In this document: positions 7,174 to 13,007 of the stretch, piece after piece | How the letters are laid out: each line of letters begins with the position of its first letter | Numbering within the stretch: position 1 is the stretch's first letter | Source: Candidatus Luteimonas excrementigallinarum | GTDB taxonomy: Bacteria; Pseudomonadota; Gammaproteobacteria; Xanthomonadales; Xanthomonadaceae | NCBI GenBank assembly: GCA_019115725.1 | Contig: DXCY01000225.1 | Coordinates: forward strand, 1 to 13,007 | Reading direction: 5' to 3' | Length of the DNA stretch: 13,007 bases | Program-made: the position numbers and the translations under genes | Notes under the pieces: generated by a model | What the model was told of the DNA's origin: nothing | The model's database searches: none | Seen by the model: only the letters and a program-made list of their open reading frames with translations

Positions 7174-8391
7174 ATGACCCAAGCCACCGAAGACCTGTTG
7201 CCCCTGTCCGGCTACTACCTGCCGGTCTACCGCCAGCGCGAGCTGGTGCTCGAGCGTGGGCAGGGGGCCCGCCTGTGGGACAGCGCCGGCAATAACTACA
7301 TCGATCTGGCCGCCGGCATCGCGGTGTGCAGCCTCGGCCACGGCGATCCCGACCTGCTGGCCGCGCTGACCGAACAGGCCGGCAAACTCTGGCACACCAG
7401 CAACGTCTTCCACAGCGAACCTCCGCTGCGCCTGGCCCAGGAGCTGGTGCAGGCCTCGCGCTTTGCGTCGAAGGTGTTCCTGTGCAACTCCGGGGCCGAG
7501 GCCAACGAGGCGGCGATCAAGCTGGTGCGCAAGTGGGCCGCGAGCGAGGGCCGGCCGCCCGAGCGCCGGGTCATCCTGACCTTCCGCGGCGGCTTCCACG
7601 GACGCACCCTGGCCACGGTCACCGCCACCGCCCAGCCCGCCTACCAGGCCGGGTTCGAGCCGCTGCCGGGCGGGTTCCGCTACGTGGATTTCAACGATCT
7701 GGTGCAGGCCGAGATCGCCATGGCCGCGGGTGACGTGGCCGCGGTGCTGGTGGAGCCGGTGCAGGGCGAAGGCGGGGTGACCCCGGCCGCGCCGGGCTAC
7801 CTGCGCGGCCTGCGCGAGCTGTGCGATCACCACCGCGCGCTGCTGGTGCTGGATGAGATCCAGTGCGGCATGGGCCGCACCGGCACCCTGTTCGCCCATT
7901 GGCACGATCAGATCGTTCCCGACATCGTCACCCTGGCCAAGGCGCTGGGCGGGGGCTTTCCCATTGGCGCCATGCTGGCCGGGCCAAAAGTGGCCGAGGC
8001 CATGCAGTTCGGCGCGCACGGCTCCACATTCGGCGGCAATCCGCTGGCCGCGGCGGTCGCCCGGGTGGCACTGCGCAAGCTGGCTTCGCGCGAAGTGGTC
8101 AGCAACGTGTCGCGCCAGTCGGCGGCGCTGCGCGCGGGGCTGGAAGCGATCAACCAGGATCTGGGGCTGTTTTCCCAGATACGCGGGCGCGGCCTGATGC
8201 TGGGCGCGCAGCTGGGTCCGGCGCATGCGGGCCGAGCGGGCGAGGTGCTGGACCGCGCCGCCGCCCACGGGCTGCTGATGCTGCAGGCCGGGCCGGACGT
8301 GCTGCGCTTCGTTCCGGCCCTCACCATCAACGACGCCGAAGTGGCCGAGGGCCTGGCGCGATTGCGCCAGGCGTTGTCCGCCCTCGCGTAG
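7174..8391 (+). CDS. argD: Acetylornithine aminotransferase (class III PLP enzyme)
   Basis: PLP enzyme exchanging the amino group between N-acetylornithine and 2-oxoglutarate in arginine synthesis (EC 2.6.1.11). In this family the reaction can also serve succinyl-DAP in lysine synthesis. In Xanthomonas, acetylornithine is carbamoylated directly, so this enzyme feeds the acetylcitrulline route. Motifs in the 405-aa form: YIDLAAGIAVCSLGH at 42-56, NSGAEANEAAIK at 105-116 (phosphate-binding loop), FHGRT at 141-145, LVLDEIQCGMGRTG at 224-237 with Asp227, LAKALGGGFPIGAM at 254-267 with PLP Lys256, and HGSTFGGNP at 282-290. The ATG at 7174 gives the usual N-terminus; an in-frame ATG at 7141 would add 11 residues. 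Neither has a good SD. Succinylornithine or another omega-amino transaminase is possible but less likely. Its stop codon lies in the GTAG head of a palindrome shared with hemL. Confidence 0.85.
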   Translation: MTQATEDLLPLSGYYLPVYRQRELVLERGQGARLWDSAGNNYIDLAAGIAVCSLGHGDPDLLAALTEQAGKLWHTSNVFHSEPPLRLAQELVQASRFASKVFLCNSGAEANEAAIKLVRKWAASEGRPPERRVILTFRGGFHGRTLATVTATAQPAYQAGFEPLPGGFRYVDFNDLVQAEIAMAAGDVAAVLVEPVQGEGGVTPAAPGYLRGLRELCDHHRALLVLDEIQCGMGRTGTLFAHWHDQIVPDIVTLAKALGGGFPIGAMLAGPKVAEAMQFGAHGSTFGGNPLAAAVARVALRKLASREVVSNVSRQSAALRAGLEAINQDLGLFSQIRGRGLMLGAQLGPAHAGRAGEVLDRAAAHGLLMLQAGPDVLRFVPALTINDAEVAEGLARLRQALSALA

Positions 8392-8421
8392 GTCGGGGCT
8401 ACGCCCCCGACACCACTACGC
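8386..8421. repeat. GTAG-headed REP-like palindrome / bidirectional hairpin between argD and hemL
   Basis: Inner stem GTCGGGG (8392-8398) pairs with CCCCGAC (8405-8411) around a 6-nt loop. Outer stem GCGTAG (8386-8391) pairs with CTACGC (8416-8421), with a 4-nt bulge (8412-8415). GTAG therefore stands at both ends in inverted orientation, and the TAG in each copy is the stop codon of the gene converging from that side. The GTAG head plus palindrome matches the general plan of the SMAG/REP repeats known from Stenotrophomonas and other xanthomonads. It probably also works as a bidirectional terminator, although no T tract follows. Confidence 0.6.
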
Positions 8422-9705
8422 AGCTACGGCCCGGAACGCCTCGCGCGCGGCTTCCAACGTCGCCTCGATCACCGCCTCGTCGTGGGCGCTGGAGATAAAG
8501 CCCGCCTCGTACGCAGACGGCGCCAGGAACACGCCGCGTTCCAGCATCGCGTGGAAGAAGTGCTTGTACGCGTCGATGTCGCAGCTGGTGGCGCCCGCAT
8601 AGGTATCCACCCGGTCGCTGCTGAAGAACAGGCCGTACATGGCGCCGACCCGGTTGGTGGTCAGCGGCACGCCGGCCGCGCGCGCGGCTTCCTCGAAGCC
8701 ATCGCACAGCGCGTTCGAAGTGGCCTCCAGGCGGTCATGGAAGCCCGGCTCCTGCACCAGTTCCAGCATCGCCAGCCCGGCGGCCATCGCCACCGGGTTT
8801 CCGCTCAGCGTACCGGCCTGGTAGATCGGGCCCGCCGGCGAAATCTGCTCCATCAGTTCGCGCCGCCCGCCGTAGGCGCCCACCGGCATGCCGCCGCCGA
8901 TGATCTTGCCGAAGGTGGTCAGGTCCGGGGTAATGCCGTATCGCGCCTGCGCGCCGCCCAGCGCCACCCGGAAGCCGGTCATCACCTCGTCGAAAATCAG
9001 CAGCGCGCCGTGCTGCGTGCACAGCTCGCGCAGATGCTGCAGGTAGCCCTCACGCGGCGGCAGGCAGTTGGCGTTGCCGACCACCGGCTCGATGATCACC
9101 GCAGCGATCTCGCCGCCGACCTCGTCGAACAGCTGCGTGGCGCCTTCGAAATCGTTGTAGCTGATGGTCGAGGTCAGCTCGCTCAGCCCCGCCGGTACGC
9201 CCGGCGAGGTCGGCACGCCCAGGGTCAGCATGCCGCTGCCGGCCTTGACCAGGAACGAGTCTCCGTGGCCGTGATAGCAACCCTCGAACTTGACGATGCG
9301 CTGGCGCCCGGTCGCGCCCCGCGCCAGGCGGATTGCCGACAGCGTGGCCTCGGTGCCGGAGTTCACCATGCGCACCATTTCGCAAGACGGCACCAGCCGG
9401 GTGATGGTTTCGGCCATCGTCACCTCGGCCGGGCACGGGGCCCCGAAGGAGAGGCCGTTGCCGATCGCTGCCGCCACTGCTTCGCGGACGCCGGGGTGGT
9501 TGTGGCCGACGATCATCGGTCCCCACGAGCCCACGTAGTCGATGTAGCGGTTGCCATCCACGTCATACAGGTAGGCGCCATCCGCACGTTCCACGAAGAA
9601 CGGTTCGCCGCCTACCGAGTTGAACGCGCGCACCGGCGAGTTGACGCCGCCCGGGAGCAGGTTCCTTGCGCGGGAAAACAGGGCCTGTGACTTGTCGTGC
9701 TTCAT
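8416..9705 (-). CDS. hemL: Glutamate-1-semialdehyde 2,1-aminomutase
   Basis: PLP/PMP enzyme converting glutamate-1-semialdehyde to 5-aminolevulinate, the second committed step of the C5 pathway to haem and other tetrapyrroles (EC 5.4.3.8); cytoplasmic. The 429-aa length matches the family (E. coli 426). Motifs: LLPGGVNSPVRAF at 16-28, YIDYVGSWGPMIVGHNHP at 54-71, VNSGTEATLSAIRLAR at 114-129, YHGHGDSFLVKAGSG at 144-158, IFDEVMTGFRVA at 237-248, and TFGKIIGGGMPVGAYGG at 264-280 with catalytic Lys267, followed by QAGTLSGNPVAMAAG. The ATG at 9705 has AGGA about 10 bp upstream. thiE lies 66 bp upstream on the same strand, so the two may form an operon, or a separate promoter may sit in the gap. 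It ends inside the GTAG palindrome shared with argD. Confidence 0.97.
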   Translation of the reverse strand: MKHDKSQALFSRARNLLPGGVNSPVRAFNSVGGEPFFVERADGAYLYDVDGNRYIDYVGSWGPMIVGHNHPGVREAVAAAIGNGLSFGAPCPAEVTMAETITRLVPSCEMVRMVNSGTEATLSAIRLARGATGRQRIVKFEGCYHGHGDSFLVKAGSGMLTLGVPTSPGVPAGLSELTSTISYNDFEGATQLFDEVGGEIAAVIIEPVVGNANCLPPREGYLQHLRELCTQHGALLIFDEVMTGFRVALGGAQARYGITPDLTTFGKIIGGGMPVGAYGGRRELMEQISPAGPIYQAGTLSGNPVAMAAGLAMLELVQEPGFHDRLEATSNALCDGFEEAARAAGVPLTTNRVGAMYGLFFSSDRVDTYAGATSCDIDAYKHFFHAMLERGVFLAPSAYEAGFISSAHDEAVIEATLEAAREAFRAVAA

Positions 9706-9771
9706 GGAGATTGATTCCTGTGGAGAGGGGGAGCGCCTTGCGGCGGATGCAGGTGGCGGCCGTAGTGGTGA

Positions 9772-10467
9772 TCAGGCAACGAAGGCCTGGCGCAGGGCCC
9801 GGGCGGCGGCGCGCGGGTCGGGCGCGTCGAACACCGCGCCGATGACCGCAATCAGGTCCGCGCCGGCGGCCACCAGTGCAGGAGCATTGTCGGCGTTGAT
9901 CCCGCCGATCGCCACTCGCGGCAGGCCCAGCGCGCCGGCCTCGCCCAGCAGCGCGGGCGTGGCCCGGCGGGTGGTGGTCTTGCTGGTGCTGGGGAAAAAC
10001 GCGCCGAAGGCCAGGTAATCGGCGCCTGCCGCAGCCATCTGCGCGGCGCGGTCGATATCGTCGTAGCAGGACACGCCGATGATGGCCGAATCACCGAGCA
10101 GCGACCGCGCCGCAGCGATCCCGTCGTCGTCCTCGCCCAGGTGCACGCCGTCGGCTCCGGATGCCAGGGCAAGTTCCGGATCGTCGTTGATGATCAGCGG
10201 AACACCCGCGCGGACGCACAGCGTCTTCAACGCGTCGGCCTGGGCCCGGCGCAGCGCGGCATCGGCGGCCTTGTTGCGGTACTGCAGCAGCGCTGCCTGA
10301 TCGATTACTTCGCCCACGCGTGCGAGCAGGCTGGCGGTGTCGCAGTCATCGGGGGTGATCAGGTACAGGCCCCGCGCGTGGGCGGGCCTGCTGCTGAAGG
10401 GCCTGCTGTTCAAAGGCCTGCTGTCCAAAGGCTTGCTGTTGAAGGACTTGTTGCTGATGGTGTTCAT
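9772..10467 (-). CDS. thiE: Thiamine-phosphate synthase
   Basis: Joins the thiazole and pyrimidine moieties to make thiamine phosphate (EC 2.5.1.3); cytoplasmic TIM barrel. In the 231-aa form: RGLYLITPD at 32-40, QYRNK at 62-66 (pyrimidine/diphosphate site), NDD at 94-96 (metal site), ADGVHLGEDD at 105-114, FGAFFPSTSKTTTRRATP at 154-171 and VAIGGIN at 185-191. The ATG at 10467 is preferred; an in-frame ATG at 10524 would add 19 residues resembling untranslated sequence. Before the barrel there are about 30 unusual residues, five repeats of (I/L/F)-(N/D/S)-(S/N)-(R/K)-(P/S), encoded by a 15-bp tandem repeat. Typical ThiE begins near the RGLYLITPD block, so this extension is extra and probably disordered. 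No TPP riboswitch is recognisable upstream. It diverges from rubredoxin and precedes hemL. Confidence 0.92.
   Translation of the reverse strand: MNTISNKSFNSKPLDSRPLNSRPFSSRPAHARGLYLITPDDCDTASLLARVGEVIDQAALLQYRNKAADAALRRAQADALKTLCVRAGVPLIINDDPELALASGADGVHLGEDDDGIAAARSLLGDSAIIGVSCYDDIDRAAQMAAAGADYLAFGAFFPSTSKTTTRRATPALLGEAGALGLPRVAIGGINADNAPALVAAGADLIAVIGAVFDAPDPRAAARALRQAFVA
10385..10459. repeat. 15-bp tandem repeat, five units, in the thiE 5' coding region
   Basis: Plus-strand units begin at 10385, 10400, 10415, 10430 and 10445. The clearest unit is GGCCTGCTGTTCAAA; the middle three are nearly identical and the outer two more diverged. The period is a multiple of three, so copy-number change would lengthen or shorten the ThiE N-terminus by five residues per unit without a frameshift. 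Confidence 0.85.
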
Positions 10468-10498
10468 GTCCCGGTTTCCGTGGCGCGGCAAGCGGTGG

Positions 10499-10504
10499 GA
10501 CAAT
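10499..10504 (+). promoter_or_regulatory. Candidate -10 box for rubredoxin
   Basis: GACAAT followed by GCCGGC lies 36 bp before the rubredoxin ATG. It would give a leader of about 29 nt containing the AGGA ribosome binding site. The best -35 at 18 bp (TTTCCG, 10475-10480) is poor. Confidence 0.3.
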
Positions 10505-10540
10505 GCCGGCCCCACCATCCGCAACAGGACCCATTATCAG

Positions 10541-10732
10541 ATGAACACCACCGCCACGCAGACTGCCTACCGGACCTGGATGTGCGTGGTTTGCGGATTC
10601 ATCTATGACGAGGCCGCGGGCATGCCGGAAGAGGGGATCGCCGCCGGCACGCGCTGGGAAGACGTGCCCGAGGATTGGACCTGTCCGGACTGCGGCGTCA
10701 CCAAGGACGACTTCGAGATGATGGCGCTCTGA
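10541..10732 (+). CDS. Rubredoxin
   Basis: A 63-aa iron-binding electron carrier. Two CxxC knuckles hold one Fe: CVVCGFIYDEAAG from Cys15 (ligands 15 and 18) and CPDCGVTKDDF from Cys48 (ligands 48 and 51). EDVPEDWTCPDCG is the classic rubredoxin signature. It has about ten residues before the usual start of the fold. The ATG at 10541 has AGGA at 10526-10529, about 11 bp upstream. The frame is open further upstream to 10337, but that part is antisense to thiE. Partners (an alkane hydroxylase or a rubredoxin reductase) are not in the window, so its redox role is open. It is divergent from thiE and convergent with the SirB1-like gene, with a 28-bp gap and no strong terminator (only a 4-bp GTCC/GGAC stem at 10737-10750). 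Confidence 0.93.
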   Translation: MNTTATQTAYRTWMCVVCGFIYDEAAGMPEEGIAAGTRWEDVPEDWTCPDCGVTKDDFEMMAL

Positions 10733-10760
10733 GTCGTCCCGCGCAGGACAGCCGCGCAGT

Positions 10761-11606
10761 TCAGTTCAGTCGCGCGCTGCCGCTGCTGGCATCCGCCAGC
10801 GATTCGTGGACCTGGGAGGCGTCGTCCGCGTCCGGATCCAGCGTCAGATAACGGCCCAGATCCACGCGCGCCCCGTGGCGGTGCCCCAGATGCAGGTAGC
10901 CCATGCCGCGGTCGCGCAGCGCCGCCGGATTGTCCGGCGCCAGGCTCAGGATCCGGTCGGCGCAGCGCACCGCACGCGCCCAGTCTTCTTCCTGTGCGTA
11001 CAGCCCGTGCAGATTGCGCAGCATGCGCATCAGGATGCTCCGGTGCGATGCCGGGTTCAGCACCTGGTGCAGGGCCTGGTCATCGATATGGGTGCCGGAA
11101 AGATGGGGCTGGATCCGCTCGCGCAGCTCCTCCGCATCCAGCGGGCGGCCGCGGTTGAACGGATCCATCACCAGCATCCCGTCGTCCACCGGCAGGCGCA
11201 CCAGGAAATGCCCCGGGAAGGAAATTCCCTCCAGCGGCATGTCCAGCCGCCGGGCCACTTCGATCTGCACTACCGCCAGCGAGATCGGGATACCCAGCCG
11301 GCGTTCGAACACTTCGTTGAGATAGCTGTTGCGCGGGTCGTAGTACTCCTCGTGATTGCCGCTGTAGCCCAGCTCGTCAAACAGGTATTCGTTGATTGCC
11401 AGCATCCGCATCGGCCAGGGATCGATCGCCTCGATCCGCGGCCGCAGCTGCTCCACGTGGTGCGCCAGCATCTGCTCGTAGCAGCGCGGCTCAAGGTCCG
11501 GGTATTCGTCGCGCGCGATCAGCAGCGCAGTGCCGAGCAGGGGAATGTCGGCATCATCAAGGGAGGCCAGCGTGTTCCAGGCCGGCAGCAGCAGTTCGGA
11601 TGTCAT
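10761..11606 (-). CDS. SirB1-family transglutaminase-like protein with TPR tail
   Basis: A 281-aa cytoplasmic protein of the SirB1/YchA family (E. coli YchA about 269 aa). The N-terminal half has a transglutaminase-like core: YYDPRNSYLNEVFERRLGIP at 88-107, ISLAVVQIEVARRLDMPLEG at 108-127, SFPGHFLVR at 129-137 (His133) and VMDPFNRG at 146-153 (Asp148). The position that would be the nucleophilic Cys in true transglutaminases appears to be Ser109, as in other SirB1 members, so enzymatic activity is not expected. Residues ~190-262 look like tetratricopeptide helices (ILMRMLRNLHGLYAQEEDWA, AVRCADRILSLAPDNPAALR). The function of the family is not firmly known. The start at 11606 gives the family N-terminus; GGGG lies 2-3 bp before the ATG, beside a CCCAG/CTGGG mini-hairpin (11609-11621). 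It follows the DUF192 gene by 55 bp. Confidence 0.85.
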   Translation of the reverse strand: MTSELLLPAWNTLASLDDADIPLLGTALLIARDEYPDLEPRCYEQMLAHHVEQLRPRIEAIDPWPMRMLAINEYLFDELGYSGNHEEYYDPRNSYLNEVFERRLGIPISLAVVQIEVARRLDMPLEGISFPGHFLVRLPVDDGMLVMDPFNRGRPLDAEELRERIQPHLSGTHIDDQALHQVLNPASHRSILMRMLRNLHGLYAQEEDWARAVRCADRILSLAPDNPAALRDRGMGYLHLGHRHGARVDLGRYLTLDPDADDASQVHESLADASSGSARLN

Positions 11607-11661
11607 GCCCCAGAGCCTGGGCCCGGCGGCGGCCGTGTGCAAGCAAGGCCGGTGCAACGCA

Positions 11662-12123
11662 TCAGTCCGCCGCGGGGATGCCCGGGCCGAATGCCATGGG
11701 CGCGCCGTCTTCCAGCTGCAGGCGCGCCGCCTCGCCGGCGTTGAGCTCCAGCACATAGAGTGCCGGCACCCGGCTGGGATATGACGGACAGCGGAGATCG
11801 GCCGAGCAGGGCGGCACATCGCGCTGCTGCGATACCAGCCTGCGCTCACGGTCGAAGTACAGGATGTCCAGCGGGATCAGGGTGTTCCGCATCCAGTAGG
11901 CCTGCGGCTCTTCGCGGTCATGGATGAACAGCATCCCGGCTCCTGCTGGCAGCTGTTCACGGAACATCAGGCCGCGTGCGCGCTGCTCATCCGTGGCCGC
12001 GATCTCCACCGTAAAGCGTTCGCCGCCAACTTCCACCCAGTTGCCACTGCTCGCGCAGCCACTGGAAAGCAGGAGCACCAGCAGGGGCAGAAGCCTGGTG
12101 AACATGGCACGCAATGCAGTCAT
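11662..12123 (-). CDS. DUF192 family lipoprotein
   Basis: A 153-aa protein with an N-terminal signal MTALRAMFTRLLPLLVLLLS ending in SSGC at Cys23, which reads as a lipobox, although Ser at -3 is less usual than Leu or Val. The mature domain is DUF192: RARGLMFREQLPAGAGMLFI, then AYWMRNTLIPLDILYFDRE, with the family RGLMFR and WMxNTxIPLDI blocks. The molecular function is unknown; such proteins are exported, and some homologues have been structurally solved without an assigned role. The ATG at 12123 has GGAG 8 bp upstream. A TTG at 12183 would add 20 residues without signal-peptide character and is rejected. It is first in a probable two-gene unit with the SirB1-like gene. Its promoter must lie in the region shared with the divergent rRNA promoters. 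Confidence 0.85.
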   Translation of the reverse strand: MTALRAMFTRLLPLLVLLLSSGCASSGNWVEVGGERFTVEIAATDEQRARGLMFREQLPAGAGMLFIHDREEPQAYWMRNTLIPLDILYFDRERRLVSQQRDVPPCSADLRCPSYPSRVPALYVLELNAGEAARLQLEDGAPMAFGPGIPAAD

Positions 12124-12332
12124 CGGGATCGCTCCATCGGGGGAATGCCCGGAACGATCAACCATGGCTGCGACAGGGGTCAAGCGCTGGAATGCCGGCC
12201 GCGACCGCGGAAATCGTCCTGCCCCTTCCTTCTTGCCCGGAACTTGTGCACAATGCGCGGCCCGCGACGGACAGCGGCCGGCACAGCCCGGCGAGCCGAA
12301 ACGGCGAAGAACCGAAACGCTTCAAAAAGGTG

Positions 12333-12360
12333 TTGACGTTCTTCAAACCCGCGCTAGAAT
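12333..12360 (+). promoter_or_regulatory. rRNA promoter P1
   Basis: TTGACG (12333-12338), 16-bp spacer, TAGAAT (12355-12360), then a GC-rich discriminator GTGCGGCTCCC, typical of stringently controlled rRNA promoters. A short A tract (AAAAA) lies just upstream, a minimal UP-like feature. Confidence 0.85.
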
Positions 12361-12431
12361 GTGCGGCTCCCTCACCGGAACGCTTCGAGCTGAACGGGGA
12401 GGGGATTGGAAGCAGTCAGCGTCACAGGGTG

Positions 12432-12459
12432 TTGACAGCAACCAAATCCGCGCTATCAT
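12432..12459 (+). promoter_or_regulatory. rRNA promoter P2
   Basis: TTGACA (12432-12437), 16-bp spacer, TATCAT (12454-12459), followed by the same discriminator GTGCGGCTCCC as P1. Boxes, spacer end and discriminator all lie exactly 99 bp downstream of those of P1. Confidence 0.85.
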
Positions 12460-12520
12460 GTGCGGCTCCCCTCGGGAAGTTGTGAGGGGTTGGGATCAAG
12501 GCGCTGAGGCCTGGTTCCGG

Positions 12521-12532
12521 GATCTTTGACAG
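12521..12532 (+). promoter_or_regulatory. boxA-like antitermination site
   Basis: GATCTTTGACAG resembles the rRNA boxA core (CTCTTTAACA in E. coli; 8 of 10 bases match in ATCTTTGACA). Its place in the leader, after P2 and before the hairpins, fits NusB/S10-dependent antitermination. I do not see a clear boxB stem. Confidence 0.5.
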
Positions 12533-12551
12533 TGTGCGCAGGTGACTTGTG

Positions 12552-12597
12552 CGGACGTCTGGCGGGTGGATGACCATCCACAATAAGCAGACGTTCG
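12552..12597 (+). other. rRNA leader hairpin I
   Basis: The outer stem CGGACGTCTG (12552-12561) pairs with CAGACGTTCG (12588-12597) with one G-T wobble. The inner stem GTGGAT (12566-12571) pairs with ATCCAC (12576-12581) around GACC. This is a stable, interrupted stem-loop in the transcribed leader, possibly a folding or processing element. Confidence 0.55.
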
Positions 12598-12667
12598 AAA
12601 GAGCACTAAGTCAATTCAAATGCAGTAATGCAAGCGAGTGATTCAGAGTTCTGGAGACGGCTGCACT

Positions 12668-12698
12668 CAAGACTTAAGGACTTCGGTCCTGCAAGACT

Positions 12699-12702
<4 letters not shown>
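12668..12702 (+). other. UUCG-capped hairpin with flanking direct repeats at the 16S 5' end
   Basis: AGGAC-TTCG-GTCCT (12677-12690) is a UUCG tetraloop hairpin. CAAGACTTAAG is directly repeated at 12668-12678 and 12692-12702, and its CTTA/TAAG ends can extend the stem across the mature 16S 5' end. This is likely a processing structure. Confidence 0.55.

Positions 12703-13007
<305 letters not shown>

Larger units (their letters stand above)
12124..12698. other. Non-coding region upstream of the rRNA operon
   Basis: There is no convincing protein gene in these 575 bases; open frames here (for example 11924-12529) lack any family signature and run across the promoters. The left ~200 bases hold the ribosome binding site of the DUF192 gene and a weak promoter-like CACAATGCGCGG at 12249-12260. 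From 12333 it contains two strong plus-strand promoters, a boxA-like site, and two hairpins leading into 16S rRNA. Base composition shifts from GC-rich to more AT-rich beyond about 12580, as expected for an rRNA leader. Confidence 0.75.

Noticed and set aside
8392..8415. Classical rho-independent terminator
   Set aside because: The stem is strong but no T run follows on either strand, so I annotate it as a REP-like palindrome with possible terminator activity.
8482..9690. 402-codon plus-strand frame
   Set aside because: Antisense to hemL, which has every family motif; the composition is typical of a shadow.
10337..10540. Upstream in-frame extension of rubredoxin with LLxKG repeats, a possible membrane-anchored rubredoxin
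   Set aside because: The stretch is the antisense reading of the thiE tandem repeat and gap; the ATG at 10541 has its own ribosome binding site and matches rubredoxin length.
10468..10540. TPP riboswitch before thiE
   Set aside because: The 73-base gap to rubredoxin lacks the conserved THI-box elements and is too short for the full aptamer plus promoter.
11607..11849. N-terminal extension of the SirB1-like frame by 81 residues
   Set aside because: It overlaps the DUF192 gene in another frame, and the family N-terminus fits the ATG at 11606.
12178..12183. TTGACC on the minus strand as the -35 of the DUF192 gene
   Set aside because: No acceptable -10 lies at 16-18 bp, so the promoter is not called.
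11924..12529. 201-codon plus-strand frame upstream of 16S
   Set aside because: It crosses both rRNA promoters and is antisense to the DUF192 gene; no domain is seen.

Overview
This is a GC-rich chromosomal window. The start of a 16S rRNA gene at its right end has Xanthomonadaceae-type sequence (Stenotrophomonas/Pseudoxanthomonas/Luteimonas-like; I cannot fix the genus from about 300 bases). The protein genes agree: a DedA-PAP2-LssY fusion, an HSDL2-like SDR, convergent argD/hemL and divergent thiE/rubredoxin. No transposase, integrase, phage gene, CRISPR array or tRNA gene is visible, so this looks like ordinary core chromosome.

Layout. (1) 1-3482, plus strand: the 3' part of an unidentified membrane protein, then a compact run mpl (murein tripeptide ligase) - glsA (glutaminase) - LON-substrate-binding-domain protein, with starts and stops overlapping or 2 bases apart. 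(2) 3483-5501, minus strand: a 672-aa membrane protein fusing DedA, PAP2 and LssY-C-like parts. It meets the LON gene stop to stop inside a hairpin. (3) 5567-8391, plus strand: a small RIO/Kdo-kinase-like protein, a possible 20-codon bridging ORF, an HSDL2-like SDR and argD. (4) 8416-10467, minus strand: hemL, preceded on its own strand by thiE, whose 5' end carries a 15-bp tandem repeat. (5) 10541-10732, plus strand: rubredoxin. (6) 10761-12123, minus strand: a SirB1/transglutaminase-like protein preceded by a DUF192 lipoprotein. (7) 12124-12698: a non-coding rRNA promoter and leader region with two strong near-identical promoters 99 bp apart, a boxA-like site and two hairpins. (8) 12699-13007: the 5' end of 16S rRNA, cut by the window end.

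The genes are mostly housekeeping: cell-wall recycling (mpl), glutamine hydrolysis (glsA), arginine synthesis (argD), tetrapyrrole synthesis (hemL), thiamine synthesis (thiE), redox (rubredoxin) and ribosome synthesis (rrn). I do not see a new multi-gene system. The points worth a second look are smaller: a PAP2 domain lacking two of its three signature motifs, an SDR with Ala at the expected catalytic Ser, a GTAG palindrome that supplies both stop codons at the argD/hemL junction, two divergent genes that both look leaderless, a pentapeptide minisatellite in thiE, a micro-ORF joined by ATGA at both ends, and a shared -10/discriminator motif at several promoters.
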